A stretch of 64,000 bases of DNA from Helicobacter rodentium ATCC 700285 (GCF_000687535.1 NZ_JHWC01000001.1:233686-297685); one strand, 5' to 3'. Counted from the first letter of the stretch, positions 9,693 to 19,863 are shown. Made by a program: numbers and translations. The notes: generated by a model from the letters alone, not told the origin.

Positions 9693-9747
9693 TAAAAGCT
9701 TTATAAAGATTAGGTTATTATACCTAAAATTCACACAAGGAAGCACT

Positions 9748-10488
9748 ATGAAGCTTAAAGTTACTTTTCAATCCTCCTTTTTTGCACTTGCATTTTATTG
9801 TTTTGTCTTAGGGTTTCTCTTAAATGGTTGCGCAACAACAGAACCGCAAATCTCTTTTCGCCCTCCAGCCTATGTAGAAGAATTGCCACCCAAAGAAGAG
9901 GAAGATAACTTCGGAAATCCGGGAAGTATTTTTGGACAAGGAGACAATCTATTGTTTTCTGATCGCCGTGCAATGCAGTTAAACGACTTAGTAACAGTAA
10001 TTATTAACCAAACTGCACAAGCAAGTTCCACGGCAAACAAGAATCTCAACGAAACCTCCAACTCTAATTTGAGCGGACCAGGCATTACTTTTGGAGGACC
10101 TAGCAACAGCATTGGGAAACTTGCAGGAAAGCTGAACAATCTTACAGGATTTGGAATCACAACCGGAAACAATACCTCAACCTATCAAGGTGCAGGCTCA
10201 CAAAATCGTCAAGAAGCTTTCTCTACAACAATTGCAGCGCGTATTATTAAAGTAATGCAAAATGGAAATTATTTCATTGAAGGTAGCCGAGAAGTATTAA
10301 TCAATGGAGAAAAACAAATTATTCATTTGAGTGGTGTTGTGCGTCCAACAGACATTGCGCGTAACAACACGATAGAATCTCAATATATTGCAGACGCTAA
10401 AATTATGTATGATACACAAGGCGAATTAAAGAAAAGCACAGAAAAAGGTTGGGGAACAAAACTTATTGAATCTGTTTGGCCTTTTTAA
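9748..10488 (+). CDS. flgH: FlgH, flagellar L-ring lipoprotein
   Basis: A 246-residue outer-membrane ring protein of the flagellar basal body. The N-terminus is a lipoprotein signal ending in LLNGCATTE. The FlgH core includes SDRRAMQLNDLVTVIINQ, then a glycine/asparagine-rich loop, then AARIIKVMQNGNYFIEGSRE and VRPTDIARNNTI. The frame is open upstream to 9652, but the ATG at 9748 is chosen because it follows CAAGGAAG, begins the signal peptide and lies downstream of the sigma-54 promoter. It sits alone rather than in a flagellar operon. Confidence 0.96.
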   Translation: MKLKVTFQSSFFALAFYCFVLGFLLNGCATTEPQISFRPPAYVEELPPKEEEDNFGNPGSIFGQGDNLLFSDRRAMQLNDLVTVIINQTAQASSTANKNLNETSNSNLSGPGITFGGPSNSIGKLAGKLNNLTGFGITTGNNTSTYQGAGSQNRQEAFSTTIAARIIKVMQNGNYFIEGSREVLINGEKQIIHLSGVVRPTDIARNNTIESQYIADAKIMYDTQGELKKSTEKGWGTKLIESVWPF

Positions 10489-10501
10489 AGACAAATTTTG
10501 G

Positions 10502-10507
10502 TAGAAT
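10502..10507 (+). promoter_or_regulatory. -10 element for the thrC-led gene run
   Basis: TAGAAT, 14 bases after the flgH stop, predicts initiation near 10513. It lies just ahead of the AAAGGA ribosome site of thrC. It argues against translation starting at the upstream TTG at 10498. Confidence 0.45.
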
Positions 10508-10533
10508 ATGCAAATTTATTTCAAAGGATTTGC

Positions 10534-12000
10534 GTGCATACACAACATTTTATCGGCACTCGCGGGGGACAAGATACCGCTTTAACCTTCAAAGATGCAG
10601 TTTTGAATCCAAACGCTGCTTTTGGAGGGCTTTACACTGCTAAAAAGTTACCAAAGTTTGATGAAGATTCTATTAAAGAATTTAGTGAATTAAATTACGA
10701 GGAGTTGGCGCAAGAGATTTTTCGTCATTTAAGTCTAGGAGTTCGCAAAGAAGCATTAGAAGAAGCATTAAAACTCTACCATCATTTTGACGACCCTACC
10801 ACACCAGCACCTCTTTATTCAGTCCATCCTTACCTACATATCCAAAAGCTCTATTGCGGACCTACACGCGCCTTTAAGGATATGGCGTTACAACCCTTTG
10901 GTTCTTTATTTAGCAGTTTCTTAAAAGAATCCAAAAAAGAAACAGATTATTTAATTTTGGTTGCAACGAGTGGCGATACAGGACCTGCAACTCTGCAAAG
11001 CTTTGCAAACAAGCCCCATATTAAGGTTGTTTGCATTTATCCAGAAGGTGGCACAAGCGATGTGCAACGTTTGCAAATGACTACAATGAATGCCGATAAT
11101 ATTGAAGTTTTTGGCATAAAAGGAGACTTTGATGAAGCCCAAACACTCCTGAAATCCCTTCTTAAAGATCCAAAATTTAATGCAATTTTAAAATCTAAAA
11201 ACATTGCCTTAAGTGCAGCCAATAGTGTAAATTTCGGTAGAATCGCATTTCAGATTCTTTATCACGCCTACTCTAGTTTGCAAATCTTTAAAATCAATCA
11301 TCAAAAAATTCATATCATCGTGCCAAGCGGAAATTTCGGAAATGCTCTAGGCGCATTTTATGCTAAGTTTATGGGATTCCCTATTGAGCGCATTTGGATT
11401 GCGTCCAATGCCAATGATGTTTTAGCGGAATTTATCAATACTGGGATTTATGATATTGCAGAAAAATCTTTGCAAAAAACCTACTCTCCTGCGATGGATA
11501 TTTTAAAAAGCTCCAATATTGAACGTGTGCTTTTTACTCTCTTTGAAGCACAACGCACAAGGGAATTTATGGAATCTCTTGAGCAAATTGGAAAATACAG
11601 CTTAACCAAAGAAGAGCTTGCGTGGATACAAATATATTTTAGCGCGACAAGTTGTGACGACAACTATTGCCTTCAAACCATTAAAACTTACGCAAAAAAG
11701 GGCTATATTATAGATCCACACACCGCTTGTGGATTCAAAGCTTTTGAGGAGATTAAAGCTAAATTCCCCAACACTCCTTGTGTGCTTTGTTCCACCGCAG
11801 AATGGACAAAATTTGCACCAACTCTAGCAAAAGCACTTGATTTGGGAGATTTAAGCGACAAAGAAGCCTTAGAAAAAATTTCTCAAACCTATAATATCAC
11901 AATTCCTAAAGAGATTTTTACTCTCTTTAATCAACCAGAAATTCACAATCAAGTCTTTGACGCGCAAACGCTTAGCCAAAAAATTTTAGAATGGTTATAA
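10534..12000 (+). CDS. thrC: Threonine synthase
   Basis: A 488-residue PLP enzyme converting O-phosphohomoserine to threonine. The N-terminus has the threonine synthase pattern FIGTRGGQDTALTFKDAV. The PLP lysine is in GPTRAFKDMALQPFG. VATSGDTGPATLQSF and IVPSGNFGNALGAFYAKFMG are phosphate- and cofactor-binding loops. The start is GTG at 10534, supported by AAAGGA at the right distance. An in-frame TTG at 10498 is unlikely because the promoter -10 lies after it. It is followed after ten bases by glyQ. Confidence 0.96.
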   Translation: MHTQHFIGTRGGQDTALTFKDAVLNPNAAFGGLYTAKKLPKFDEDSIKEFSELNYEELAQEIFRHLSLGVRKEALEEALKLYHHFDDPTTPAPLYSVHPYLHIQKLYCGPTRAFKDMALQPFGSLFSSFLKESKKETDYLILVATSGDTGPATLQSFANKPHIKVVCIYPEGGTSDVQRLQMTTMNADNIEVFGIKGDFDEAQTLLKSLLKDPKFNAILKSKNIALSAANSVNFGRIAFQILYHAYSSLQIFKINHQKIHIIVPSGNFGNALGAFYAKFMGFPIERIWIASNANDVLAEFINTGIYDIAEKSLQKTYSPAMDILKSSNIERVLFTLFEAQRTREFMESLEQIGKYSLTKEELAWIQIYFSATSCDDNYCLQTIKTYAKKGYIIDPHTACGFKAFEEIKAKFPNTPCVLCSTAEWTKFAPTLAKALDLGDLSDKEALEKISQTYNITIPKEIFTLFNQPEIHNQVFDAQTLSQKILEWL

Positions 12001-12010
12001 GGAATCTTAA

Positions 12011-12907
12011 ATGTTGTATTTTTCTGATTTACTTTTAAAATTACAAGAATTTTGGCATAGACAAGGTTGCTTAATCATTCAACCTTACGATATTCCCGCC
12101 GGAGCAGGAACATTTCACCCCGCCACACTTTTAAGAAGTTTGGATTCCAAGCCTTGGAGTGTCGCCTATGTCGCTCCTTCGCGTCGCCCAACTGATGGAC
12201 GCTATGGAGAGAATCCCAATCGGCTAGGTAGTTATTATCAATTTCAAGTCTTGATTAAACCTAGCCCCAACAACATTCAAGAGCTTTATCTCAAAAGCCT
12301 AGAATATTTGGGATTAAATCTCAAAGATCACGATGTGCGATTTGTAGAAGATAATTGGGAATCTCCCACACTGGGTGCGTGGGGCTTAGGTTGGGAAGTA
12401 TGGCTAGATGGTATGGAAGTTACACAATTTACATACTTCCAACAAGTAGGTGGAATCCCTTGTGAGCCTGTGGCGGTTGAAATTACTTATGGAACTGAAA
12501 GATTAGCAATGTATTTGCAGGGTGTAGAGAATGTTTTTGACATTCAATGGAATCCAAATTATACTTATGCAGATGTGCATTTAGAGGGAGAATTTGAATT
12601 TTCAAAATACAATTTTGAAGTGGCAGATACAGCAATGCTTTTTGAATTTTTTGCAAAAATGCAGCAAGAGGGTAACCGCGCTCTTGAAGCAGGGTTGCCA
12701 TTACCTGCGTATGATTGTGCAATGCTTGCAAGTCATTTGTTTAATGTGTTAGATGCAAGAAAAGCAATTTCTGCAACAGAGCGTCAAAACTATATTTTAA
12801 AAATCCGCGAACTTGCTAAAGCTTGTGCAACCCTATACAAAGAGCAAGAGCCAATGCGTCAAGAACGTTTAGAGAAGACAAAAACATTAAAAAGTGTGGA
12901 ATCTTAA
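12011..12907 (+). CDS. glyQ: Glycyl-tRNA synthetase alpha subunit
   Basis: A 298-residue catalytic subunit of the bacterial alpha2beta2 glycyl-tRNA synthetase. Characteristic stretches are [53 protein letters not shown] and [12 protein letters not shown]. The beta subunit gene (glyS) is not in this window. The stop shares a base with the next ATG (TAATG). The order glyQ - Nif3 - HP0958 type - waaA - RluA is the same as in H. pylori, as far as I recall that genome. Confidence 0.97.
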   Translation: MLYFSDLLLKLQEFWHRQGCLIIQPYDIPAGAGTFHPATLLRSLDSKPWSVAYVAPSRRPTDGRYGENPNRLGSYYQFQVLIKPSPNNIQELYLKSLEYLGLNLKDHDVRFVEDNWESPTLGAWGLGWEVWLDGMEVTQFTYFQQVGGIPCEPVAVEITYGTERLAMYLQGVENVFDIQWNPNYTYADVHLEGEFEFSKYNFEVADTAMLFEFFAKMQQEGNRALEAGLPLPAYDCAMLASHLFNVLDARKAISATERQNYILKIRELAKACATLYKEQEPMRQERLEKTKTLKSVES

Positions 12908-13635
12908 TGCAAGTGGCAAAAATCTTAGAGATTCTAAATTCCATTAGCCCTTTTGAATTGCAAGAAGTATGGGATAATTGTGGCTTGATTTTAGGCGATA
13001 GTAATGCAGAGTTTCAGCGCATCTATTTAAGCTTAGAAGTTACATTGCCTCTTTTAGAGAAAATGGAATCCAATGCGCTATTAATCACGCACCATCCTCT
13101 AATTTTCTCCCCCCTCAAGCAACTTAACTTCGCGCAGTATCCTGCCAAACTCCTACAACTTGCCATACAAAAAAATATCCAACTTATTGCAATGCACACA
13201 AACTTTGACAAAACGCATTTTGGGGAGTATGTTACGCGTGAGATTTTGGGAGTGCAAACCTATACAAAACAAGATTTTTTAATCCGTTTTGTATGGGAAG
13301 ATTCCATAGAATCCCTATGCGCACACATTAAAAAGAAATTGCATTTAAACTCCCTTAAATACACGGAATCTAACCACAAAAATACACAAAATGTCGCGCT
13401 AGTTACAGGGAGCGGTGGGAGTTTCATACGCAATCTTATTGGCATAGATTGCCTTATAACAGGCGATGTGAAATACCACGAAGCAATGGAAGCACAAGCA
13501 CTTGGAATCAATGTTATTGATTGTGGGCATTATGAATTAGAATGCTATTTTGGGGAAATTTTATCTCCAATTTTGACAAATTATGGCTATAAAGCTATAA
13601 TTTTAGATTCACAAAATCCCTTTAATTTTGTCTAA
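12907..13635 (+). CDS. Nif3-like dinuclear metal centre protein
   Basis: A 242-residue Nif3/YbgI family protein. Visible metal-binding pieces are THHPLIFSPLK, MHTNFDKTHFG and GHYELECYFGE, with VWDNCGLILGDS near the N-terminus. Family members form hexameric rings with two metal ions per subunit. Their reaction is uncertain; GTP cyclohydrolase-like and nucleic-acid roles have been proposed. The start overlaps the glyQ stop by one base. The frame is open for 28 codons further upstream, but that lies inside glyQ. Confidence 0.9.
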   Translation: MQVAKILEILNSISPFELQEVWDNCGLILGDSNAEFQRIYLSLEVTLPLLEKMESNALLITHHPLIFSPLKQLNFAQYPAKLLQLAIQKNIQLIAMHTNFDKTHFGEYVTREILGVQTYTKQDFLIRFVWEDSIESLCAHIKKKLHLNSLKYTESNHKNTQNVALVTGSGGSFIRNLIGIDCLITGDVKYHEAMEAQALGINVIDCGHYELECYFGEILSPILTNYGYKAIILDSQNPFNFV

Positions 13636-13660
13636 ATATTTTAATCTTTGGAGCTATTGT

Positions 13661-14374
13661 ATGAATAAGCATTTAAGTCAGTTAGTTGAAATCGCAAATC
13701 TTGATAAAGAAATTGATTCTTTTGAGCCTCGCATTAAAGAAGTAAAAAAAGAATTAAGTGCCATTGAGGAAGAGGAAAATACTCTAAATCGTGAAATAGA
13801 AGAGCTTGAAAGCTCCTCGCGTGATATTTCACTTTCTATCACCAAAAACGAGAATCACTTGGAGGATTTATCCTTAAAACTAGAAGAGATTGCAAACAAA
13901 ACAAAACTCATTAAAACAGAGAAAGAGAGCAAAGCATTAAGCCTAGAGGAAGAATTAGCAAAAGAGCAAATCACTTTTGCGAACGAAGAAATTGCTCGCC
14001 TAAACACCTTAATAGAATCCAAAAAAGATTCCATTCATTCTCTTGAGGAAAAAATCAATCAATTAAAAGAAAAAGGGGAAGAAATAGCACAACGAGTAGA
14101 AATAGAAGTCCAGAAAGTCAAAGGAGAACAAAAAGAAGTATTTGCCCAAAAAGAAGAGCTTGTAGGCAAAATGGACCAAAAAATCATCTCCTTTTATGAA
14201 AAAATTCGTAAATGGGCAAAAAATACAAGCGTTGTGCCTGTAACGCGTCAAGCGTGCGGGGGTTGCTTTATCCGATTGAATGACAAAATTTATTCTGATG
14301 TTATCCGCTCTGATGATATTATTACCTGCCCACACTGCGGTAGAATCCTCTATTTTCAAGAAGAAAATGCTTAA
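13661..14374 (+). CDS. HP0958-type coiled-coil zinc-ribbon protein (RpoN/flagellin regulator)
   Basis: A 237-residue protein. Residues ~5-175 form one long charged coiled coil (heptads rich in E, K, L). A C4 zinc ribbon follows, with CGGC then CPHC about 25 residues later. This matches H. pylori HP0958 (also called FlgZ), which binds and stabilises sigma-54 and also binds flaA mRNA. The same neighbours flank HP0958 in H. pylori, which supports orthology. The ATG at 13661 follows TTTGGAG. A sigma-54 promoter for flgH lies about 4 kb away. Confidence 0.85.
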   Translation: MNKHLSQLVEIANLDKEIDSFEPRIKEVKKELSAIEEEENTLNREIEELESSSRDISLSITKNENHLEDLSLKLEEIANKTKLIKTEKESKALSLEEELAKEQITFANEEIARLNTLIESKKDSIHSLEEKINQLKEKGEEIAQRVEIEVQKVKGEQKEVFAQKEELVGKMDQKIISFYEKIRKWAKNTSVVPVTRQACGGCFIRLNDKIYSDVIRSDDIITCPHCGRILYFQEENA

Positions 14375-14380
14375 TTTATA

Positions 14381-15622
14381 ATGAATTTTTTCACTAGCAT
14401 TTACTACATTATGCTTTGTATAGTGCATCTTTGTGCTATACCTTTTTTATTTCTTTTAAGTTTCAAGCAAAAATATCGTTACTCTCTCAAAAAGCGATTC
14501 TTTGTGCCAGATTCTTTACAAGAGGCAATAGGTTTTAAACTTCATTGGTTACACGCTTGTTCTTTTGGCGAAGTGCAATCCTTGCAAATGGTTATAGAAT
14601 CCCTCACCAAAAGACTTGGCAATGATGAAAAAATTTTACTTACTACCACAACACAAACAGGTTTTACTCTTGCTAAGAATCTCTATCCAAAGTGTGTCGT
14701 GCGCTATTTGCCCTTTGAAACCTTAATTCCTTTTTGGCTACGCAATAGCACTCTTGTAAGCTTCACATTAGTAGAGGCGGAATTATGGCTTATGCCATTG
14801 GTTTGTGCTAGATTGAAGGGAGCAAAAACACTATTAATCAATGCTAGAATCTCTACGCGCTCCCTCCCGCGCTATTTGCGATTCCGCTTTTTTTACTCCA
14901 GACTTTTTGGCTTTATAGACCAAGTTTTTTGTCAAACACATTCAGACGAAAAACATCTCCAACTTCTAGGAGCTAAAAATATCCATATTTTAGGAAATTT
15001 GAAATTAGCCCAGATTCCACAAATAAATACTAATTACACTGCTCCAAAGCAACCTTTATGGGTTATTGCTAGCACACATTGCAAACAAAACCAAAGTGAG
15101 GAAGTTTTAATTTTAGATGCTATCTTAAAAGCATTTTTCCTAGACAATTCCAATCCAAAAAAAGAATCTATGCCACATTTTTTGTTTGCTCCTCGCCACC
15201 CAGAACGTTTTTTGGAAGTAGAATCGCAATTAAACAAAATTTTGAAATCTCACTCTCTCCCACCTCTTACCAAAACTTCCACAAATGGTGTGCAAGAATC
15301 CTTTAACGCGCCTTTTATCTTGTTGGATTCTTTGGGTGAATTGAATAATCTTTATAAAATTGCACAAGGAGTAATTTTGGGTGGAAGTTTTTTGAAGGGT
15401 ATTGGAGGACACAATCCGATAGAACCAGCTTTTTTTCACACTAAACTCATTAGTGGATTTTATATTTTTAACCAAAAAGCCCTTTTTGGAAACATACAAA
15501 ACTATACTTTATGCCACATTCAAAGTTTGCCAAAAGTCTTAAAAAGATATGAGTTTTTACAGAATGCAAAAATTACCAAAACATTCAATTTGACAAAAAT
15601 TATTCAAACAATCCACTCATAA
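14381..15622 (+). CDS. waaA: 3-deoxy-D-manno-octulosonic acid transferase
   Basis: A 413-residue GT30 glycosyltransferase that adds KDO to lipid IVA at the inner membrane. An N-terminal membrane anchor (IMLCIVHLCAIPFLFLLSF) precedes the catalytic half. WLHACSFGEVQS, VEAELWLMPL, NARISTRSLPRY and GGSFLKGIGGHNPIEPAFF are the family hallmarks of donor and acceptor binding. The ATG lies six bases after the preceding stop. The next gene follows after eight bases. Confidence 0.95.
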   Translation: MNFFTSIYYIMLCIVHLCAIPFLFLLSFKQKYRYSLKKRFFVPDSLQEAIGFKLHWLHACSFGEVQSLQMVIESLTKRLGNDEKILLTTTTQTGFTLAKNLYPKCVVRYLPFETLIPFWLRNSTLVSFTLVEAELWLMPLVCARLKGAKTLLINARISTRSLPRYLRFRFFYSRLFGFIDQVFCQTHSDEKHLQLLGAKNIHILGNLKLAQIPQINTNYTAPKQPLWVIASTHCKQNQSEEVLILDAILKAFFLDNSNPKKESMPHFLFAPRHPERFLEVESQLNKILKSHSLPPLTKTSTNGVQESFNAPFILLDSLGELNNLYKIAQGVILGGSFLKGIGGHNPIEPAFFHTKLISGFYIFNQKALFGNIQNYTLCHIQSLPKVLKRYEFLQNAKITKTFNLTKIIQTIHS

Positions 15623-15630
15623 GGCTTTCA

Positions 15631-16479
15631 ATGAAACACTCTCAATATCCTAAAAAACAGCATTCTAAATCCAATGCAACCTTGACTAAAAAGCAAAATA
15701 AACCATCAACGCAAGTACTAAAGATTCCAAAAGGTGCGCAAAAAGCCTATAAACTTCTAGCATTGCAAGAAAATATCTCAAACAACGAAGCAAAAAACCT
15801 CATAGACAGAGGGTTAGTTAGCATTAACGGCAAAAAAATACAAATTGCGCGGAGCTTACTTGCACCCAACACGCATTTTAACATTCAAAATATTCCTAAA
15901 ATCCAAGAAATTTTTAAAGATGAAAACATTTTAGCCCTTGATAAACCCGCTTTTTTCACAAGTGAGGAAGTTGCTAAAAACTATCCGCAGTGGGTTTTAC
16001 TTCATAGGTTGGACAAAGAGACTAGCGGTGTTTTATTGCTAGTAAAAGACCAAAGTGAATTTCACCTCAAAGCGAAAGAATCTTTTAAACAAATGCAAGT
16101 CATCAAGCACTATATTGCTATCACAGAGGGTATTATAGAAGAGGAATGCGAAATTACTGCGCCCTTACTTATTAAAAAAGGAAGGTTTGCTAAAGTTACA
16201 ATTAGCAAAAATGGCGAAGGACAAAAGGCAATCACACACATTTGCCCCTTAGAAATTTCAGGCAAAAAAACAAAACTAAATGTGGAAATCAAAACAGGAA
16301 AAACACACCAAATCCGCGCACATTTAGCTCATTTAAAACACCCCATTATTGGCGATACACTCTATGGAGCAAAGCCCTCTTATCGCATTTTATTACACGC
16401 ACACTCCGTTGAGATTCTAGGCTATCGTTTTGTCTCTCCCCCACCAAAGGAATTCATTTTTAAAGAGAATTTATCATAG
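15631..16479 (+). CDS. RluA-family RNA pseudouridine synthase
   Basis: A 282-residue enzyme. A basic N-terminus is followed by an S4-like RNA-binding segment (NNEAKNLIDRGLVSINGKKIQ). The catalytic domain has the active-site aspartate in LLHRLDKETSGVLLLVK and the KTHQIRAHLAHLKHPIIGD motif. It isomerises uridines in rRNA or tRNA. The exact target cannot be read from the sequence. It corresponds in place to HP0956 of H. pylori. Confidence 0.92.
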   Translation: MKHSQYPKKQHSKSNATLTKKQNKPSTQVLKIPKGAQKAYKLLALQENISNNEAKNLIDRGLVSINGKKIQIARSLLAPNTHFNIQNIPKIQEIFKDENILALDKPAFFTSEEVAKNYPQWVLLHRLDKETSGVLLLVKDQSEFHLKAKESFKQMQVIKHYIAITEGIIEEECEITAPLLIKKGRFAKVTISKNGEGQKAITHICPLEISGKKTKLNVEIKTGKTHQIRAHLAHLKHPIIGDTLYGAKPSYRILLHAHSVEILGYRFVSPPPKEFIFKENLS

Positions 16480-16562
16480 ATTAAAATATCATTTTCATAG
16501 ACAAAGATAAAATTTTTGATAAAATTTCTCAAAATTTTATAGACAATCAATGAGGAATCTTG

Positions 16563-17520
16563 ATGACAAATACTCTTTTAAAAACCGACAATATAGTTGC
16601 AGACACTTTTCAAAGCTCACAAATAGAATCTTTTATGGATAAATTAGCTACAAAAGGCAAATGTTTTACTTACGAGTTTTCTGCCCCCGCTAGTTTCAAT
16701 CTTGAACCACTTTTTTCTAAGCTTCAAAATGAACAATTTATCACAAAGCTAGACGCATTTGTTTGCACGGATTCTCCTTTGGGCAAACTCAAACATAGTG
16801 CGATTCTAGCAAGTCTTAAACTCCAAAATACCTTTAAGATTCCAAGCATTACGACAATTTCTATGCGGGATAAAAATACACTTGCCCTACAAAGTGATAT
16901 TGTAGGTATGAATAGCCTTGACTTGCGACTAATATTAGCCTTAACAGGCGATCCTTTACGACTTGGCAATCAGCCACAAGCTAAAGGCGTATTTGAAGGA
17001 AATAGTTTGTTGCTTTTAAAAATCATTAAAGCACTAAATTGCCAAAAAGATATTAATGGCACGACATTAAATGGGGATTCCAAGCCTATTTATCCTTTTT
17101 GCGTTTTAAACTCCTATGCAAACAAAAAGGAAAATCTTTACAACAAAATGCAAGAAAAAATACAAAATGGGGCTCACGCCATTTTTACGCAACCCATTTA
17201 TGATATAAATATTGCACAAGAATTGCTAGAATGGTGTGAGCAAATCAATACACAAAAATCAAACAAAATGCGTATTAGTCTTTGGATTCTTTCCGATTTT
17301 CTCTTATAAAACCGCCCTATTCTTGCATCACAAATTGCCCGGCGTGTTTATTCCTGAAAATTGGCTAAAAGAGATGAAATTGGCAAGTGAGCAAAACACA
17401 GAAGCGCAAGTGGGATTAGAAAAAAGTCAAATCTTATTTTCAAATCTTTACAAAATACATCAAAAAATTCATTTTATGAGTGCAAATAAGCCTGATTTAA
17501 TTGAAAAAATAATTTGCTAA
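16563..17520 (+). pseudogene. Methylenetetrahydrofolate reductase family gene interrupted by a frameshift
   Basis: The first part starts at ATG 16563 (after GAGGA) and shows MTHFR family features such as SMRDKNTLALQSDIVGMNS and LILALTGDPLRLGNQ. It runs out of frame after ~KSNKMR and stops at 17309. The continuation VFGFFPIFSYKTALFLHHKL...FIPENWL lies in another frame and ends at 17520. Deleting one A from the run at 17266-17269 would join them as ...KSNKCVLVFGFF..., giving about 318 residues. The enzyme would make 5-methyl-THF or act as an MTHFR-like protein. No long repeat is present, so mutation or sequencing error is more likely than phase variation. Confidence 0.8.
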
Positions 17521-17605
17521 AAAGTAAATTTTAAATAGAATTTGCTACACTTCAATTTCGCAAAGGGCATAACCCATAAAAACTAAAACTTATCAAAGGC
17601 ATAGA

Positions 17606-18634
17606 ATGTCTCAAACAATGCAATCATTCAAAAACAACTTCATAAATGAATGGCTTAATGGTTTTACATTGGTACTTTTGGTGAGCTTGGCAAGTTATTA
17701 TATTGCTTCACTCCCTTTGATTCTTAAATTACATTTATCACCTTTAATCATCGGGGTTGTTTTTGGAATCTTAGTTTCTCCACTCTTTAGACAAACAGAA
17801 AAAACTTGTGAAAAAGCAGTCGCATTTAGCGCAAAAAAACTCTTAAGAATTGGTATTATTCTATATGGTTTTAATGTAACATTGACAAGCATTGCCTCTG
17901 TTGGATTCAATGGAATCCTTTTGAGTGTTGTGGTGGTAGTGTTTGTTTTATGGATTGGTTATCTTATAGGAGTGAAGCTTTTGGGCTTGGACAAAGAAAT
18001 TGCTATTTTGGTAAGTGGTGGAAGCGCAATTTGCGGAGCAGCAGCAATTTTAGCACTAGAATCCTCCTTAAAATCTAAACCCTACAAAGGAATCATCGCG
18101 GTAGGCACGGTCGTTATTTTTGGACTTTTGGGAATGTTCTTATACCCTATAGTTTATGCGCTAGGATTGATTCCGCTCAATTACACTCAAGAGGGTTATT
18201 ATATTGGACTTACTTTGCACGAATTAGCAAATGTTGTTGGGGCTGGAGATGCAATCTCTCAAGAAACACAAGAAGTCGCTTTGATTGTAAAAATGATTCG
18301 CGTTTTGTTGTTGGTTGCTGTCTTGCTTGTTGTTCCTTATTTCTTTGCAGAGAGCAAAGAAGGAGGCAAAAGGAAATTACATATTCCTTGGTTTGCATTT
18401 TGGTTCTTAGGGGTTGTCATCTTGCATTCTTTGATAAACTTGCCTGATGAAGCAGTCTCTTTCTTTAAATTTCTATCGGGATTCTTTTTGGTTATGGCAA
18501 TGAGTGCCTTAGGTCTCCAAGTAGATTTGAAAAAATTTTTAGAATTTGGTGGCAAGGCATTTGTATTGGCATTTATTTTATTTGGCATTCTTGCTGTTGG
18601 CGGATTCTTTCTTGTTTATTATTTTGTTCCATAA
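17606..18634 (+). CDS. YeiH-family (UPF0324) membrane transporter
   Basis: A 342-residue protein with about ten hydrophobic segments. Conserved stretches include FSAKKLLRIGIILYGFNVTL, LVSGGSAICGAAAILALES and HELANVVGAGDAIS, the last two being re-entrant-like glycine-rich loops of the YeiH/Cons_hypoth698 family. Members are annotated as putative sulfate or sulfonate exporters, but the substrate is not established. It stands alone between the broken MTHFR-family gene and ftsW. Confidence 0.85.
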   Translation: MSQTMQSFKNNFINEWLNGFTLVLLVSLASYYIASLPLILKLHLSPLIIGVVFGILVSPLFRQTEKTCEKAVAFSAKKLLRIGIILYGFNVTLTSIASVGFNGILLSVVVVVFVLWIGYLIGVKLLGLDKEIAILVSGGSAICGAAAILALESSLKSKPYKGIIAVGTVVIFGLLGMFLYPIVYALGLIPLNYTQEGYYIGLTLHELANVVGAGDAISQETQEVALIVKMIRVLLLVAVLLVVPYFFAESKEGGKRKLHIPWFAFWFLGVVILHSLINLPDEAVSFFKFLSGFFLVMAMSALGLQVDLKKFLEFGGKAFVLAFILFGILAVGGFFLVYYFVP

Positions 18635-18670
18635 GTTGAGCTAAAATACAAAAATCATAAAAGGGATTCA

Positions 18671-19837
18671 ATGGTTGATCGCCCATTATTTATCATAAGC
18701 GCAAGTTTAATCACTATTAGCATTATTTTTTCTTATTCACTCTCTTCATTTGCTATCTTGTATTACAACTATGGAGAGTTTCATTTTGTGTTAAGGCAGC
18801 TTATTGCGGGAGTGCTTGGAATTATGATTATGTGGGGAATTTCTCGTTGCAATCCAGACCATTTTATTTTATGGTTTGGATTCTCCTTATTCTTTGGTGG
18901 AATCTTTTTAATGCTTATTATGCACTTTCTGCCCGAAAGCCTCGCAACAAGTGCGGGTGGAGCAAAACGTTGGATTCGGCTTCCTTTCTTTTCACTCGCA
19001 CCGGTAGAATTTTTTAAAATTGGCTTTATCGTCTTTTTGGCTTGGAGTTTTTCTCGTAAATTTTCTCTTTTAGAACAAAAAAACCTCAAAGAAGAATTTA
19101 TTACTTTTCTGCCTTATGTGGTAGTTTTTTTAATCGCAGTTTATTTGATTGCGATTTTGCAAAACGATTTAGGACAAATTGTGCTTTTGGGTGCAACTCT
19201 TGCATTGATGATGACTTTTGCGGGTTCTTCTTTTAAGTTGTTTTTATATCTTTTAAGTGGGGCTTTTGCGCTTTTTATTGTCGTGATTGTTACAAGCACC
19301 CATCGTATAATGCGTATCAAGGCTTGGTGGGCAAGAATACAAGATTTAATCTTGTCTATCTTTCCACAATCCATTGCGGATTCCTTACGCATTGAAAACT
19401 TACCCGAACCCTATCAGATTCAACATTCTCTTAATGCGATTGCAAATGGTGGAATCTTGGGAGAGGGATTAGGAAATGGTTTGATAAAATTAGGCTTTTT
19501 AAGCGAAGTGCATACCGATGTGATTCTAGCAGGGATTGCAGAGGAGATTGGCTTTATTGGTTTGCTTTGCATTAGCCTACTTTTTGTTACACTTATTTTT
19601 AGGATTCTTAAAATTGCTAATCGTTGCGAAAACACAATGTATTATCTTTTTTGCTCTGGAGTAGCAGTTTTGCTAGGATTCTCCTTTTTAATCAATGCGT
19701 TTGGAATCTCTGGTTTAATCCCTATTAAAGGCATTGCTGTTCCTCTTTTAAGCTATGGTGGAAGCTCCATTCTTGCTACAAGCATAATGATAGGTATGGT
19801 GCTTGCAATTAGCAAAAAGTGCCGATACCATAGGTAG
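18671..19837 (+). CDS. ftsW: FtsW/RodA/SpoVE family glycosyltransferase, probably FtsW
   Basis: A 388-residue polytopic SEDS protein that polymerises lipid II at the septum. AGGAKRWIRLPFFSLAPVEF is the loop carrying the conserved aspartate-region motif. QIQHSLNAIANGGILGEGLG and the C-terminal LLSYGGSSILATSIMIG are family signatures. FtsW and RodA are hard to separate by eye. Length and the short N-terminus favour FtsW of Helicobacter, but RodA is not excluded. Start ATG after AAAGGGA. Confidence 0.8.
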   Translation: MVDRPLFIISASLITISIIFSYSLSSFAILYYNYGEFHFVLRQLIAGVLGIMIMWGISRCNPDHFILWFGFSLFFGGIFLMLIMHFLPESLATSAGGAKRWIRLPFFSLAPVEFFKIGFIVFLAWSFSRKFSLLEQKNLKEEFITFLPYVVVFLIAVYLIAILQNDLGQIVLLGATLALMMTFAGSSFKLFLYLLSGAFALFIVVIVTSTHRIMRIKAWWARIQDLILSIFPQSIADSLRIENLPEPYQIQHSLNAIANGGILGEGLGNGLIKLGFLSEVHTDVILAGIAEEIGFIGLLCISLLFVTLIFRILKIANRCENTMYYLFCSGVAVLLGFSFLINAFGISGLIPIKGIAVPLLSYGGSSILATSIMIGMVLAISKKCRYHR

Positions 19838-19863
19838 AAAGGACAATCAATAGAGGTTTCTAA

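Noticed and set aside
9652..9747. Longer N-terminus of FlgH
   Set aside because: It lies upstream of the sigma-54 promoter and before the lipoprotein signal; no ribosome site.
10498..10533. TTG start of thrC
   Set aside because: The -10 element lies inside this stretch, and the GTG at 10534 has a proper ribosome site.
17236..17520. Independent 94-codon gene
   Set aside because: Its useful part is the missing C-terminus of the frameshifted MTHFR-family gene; the first residues overlap that gene out of frame.
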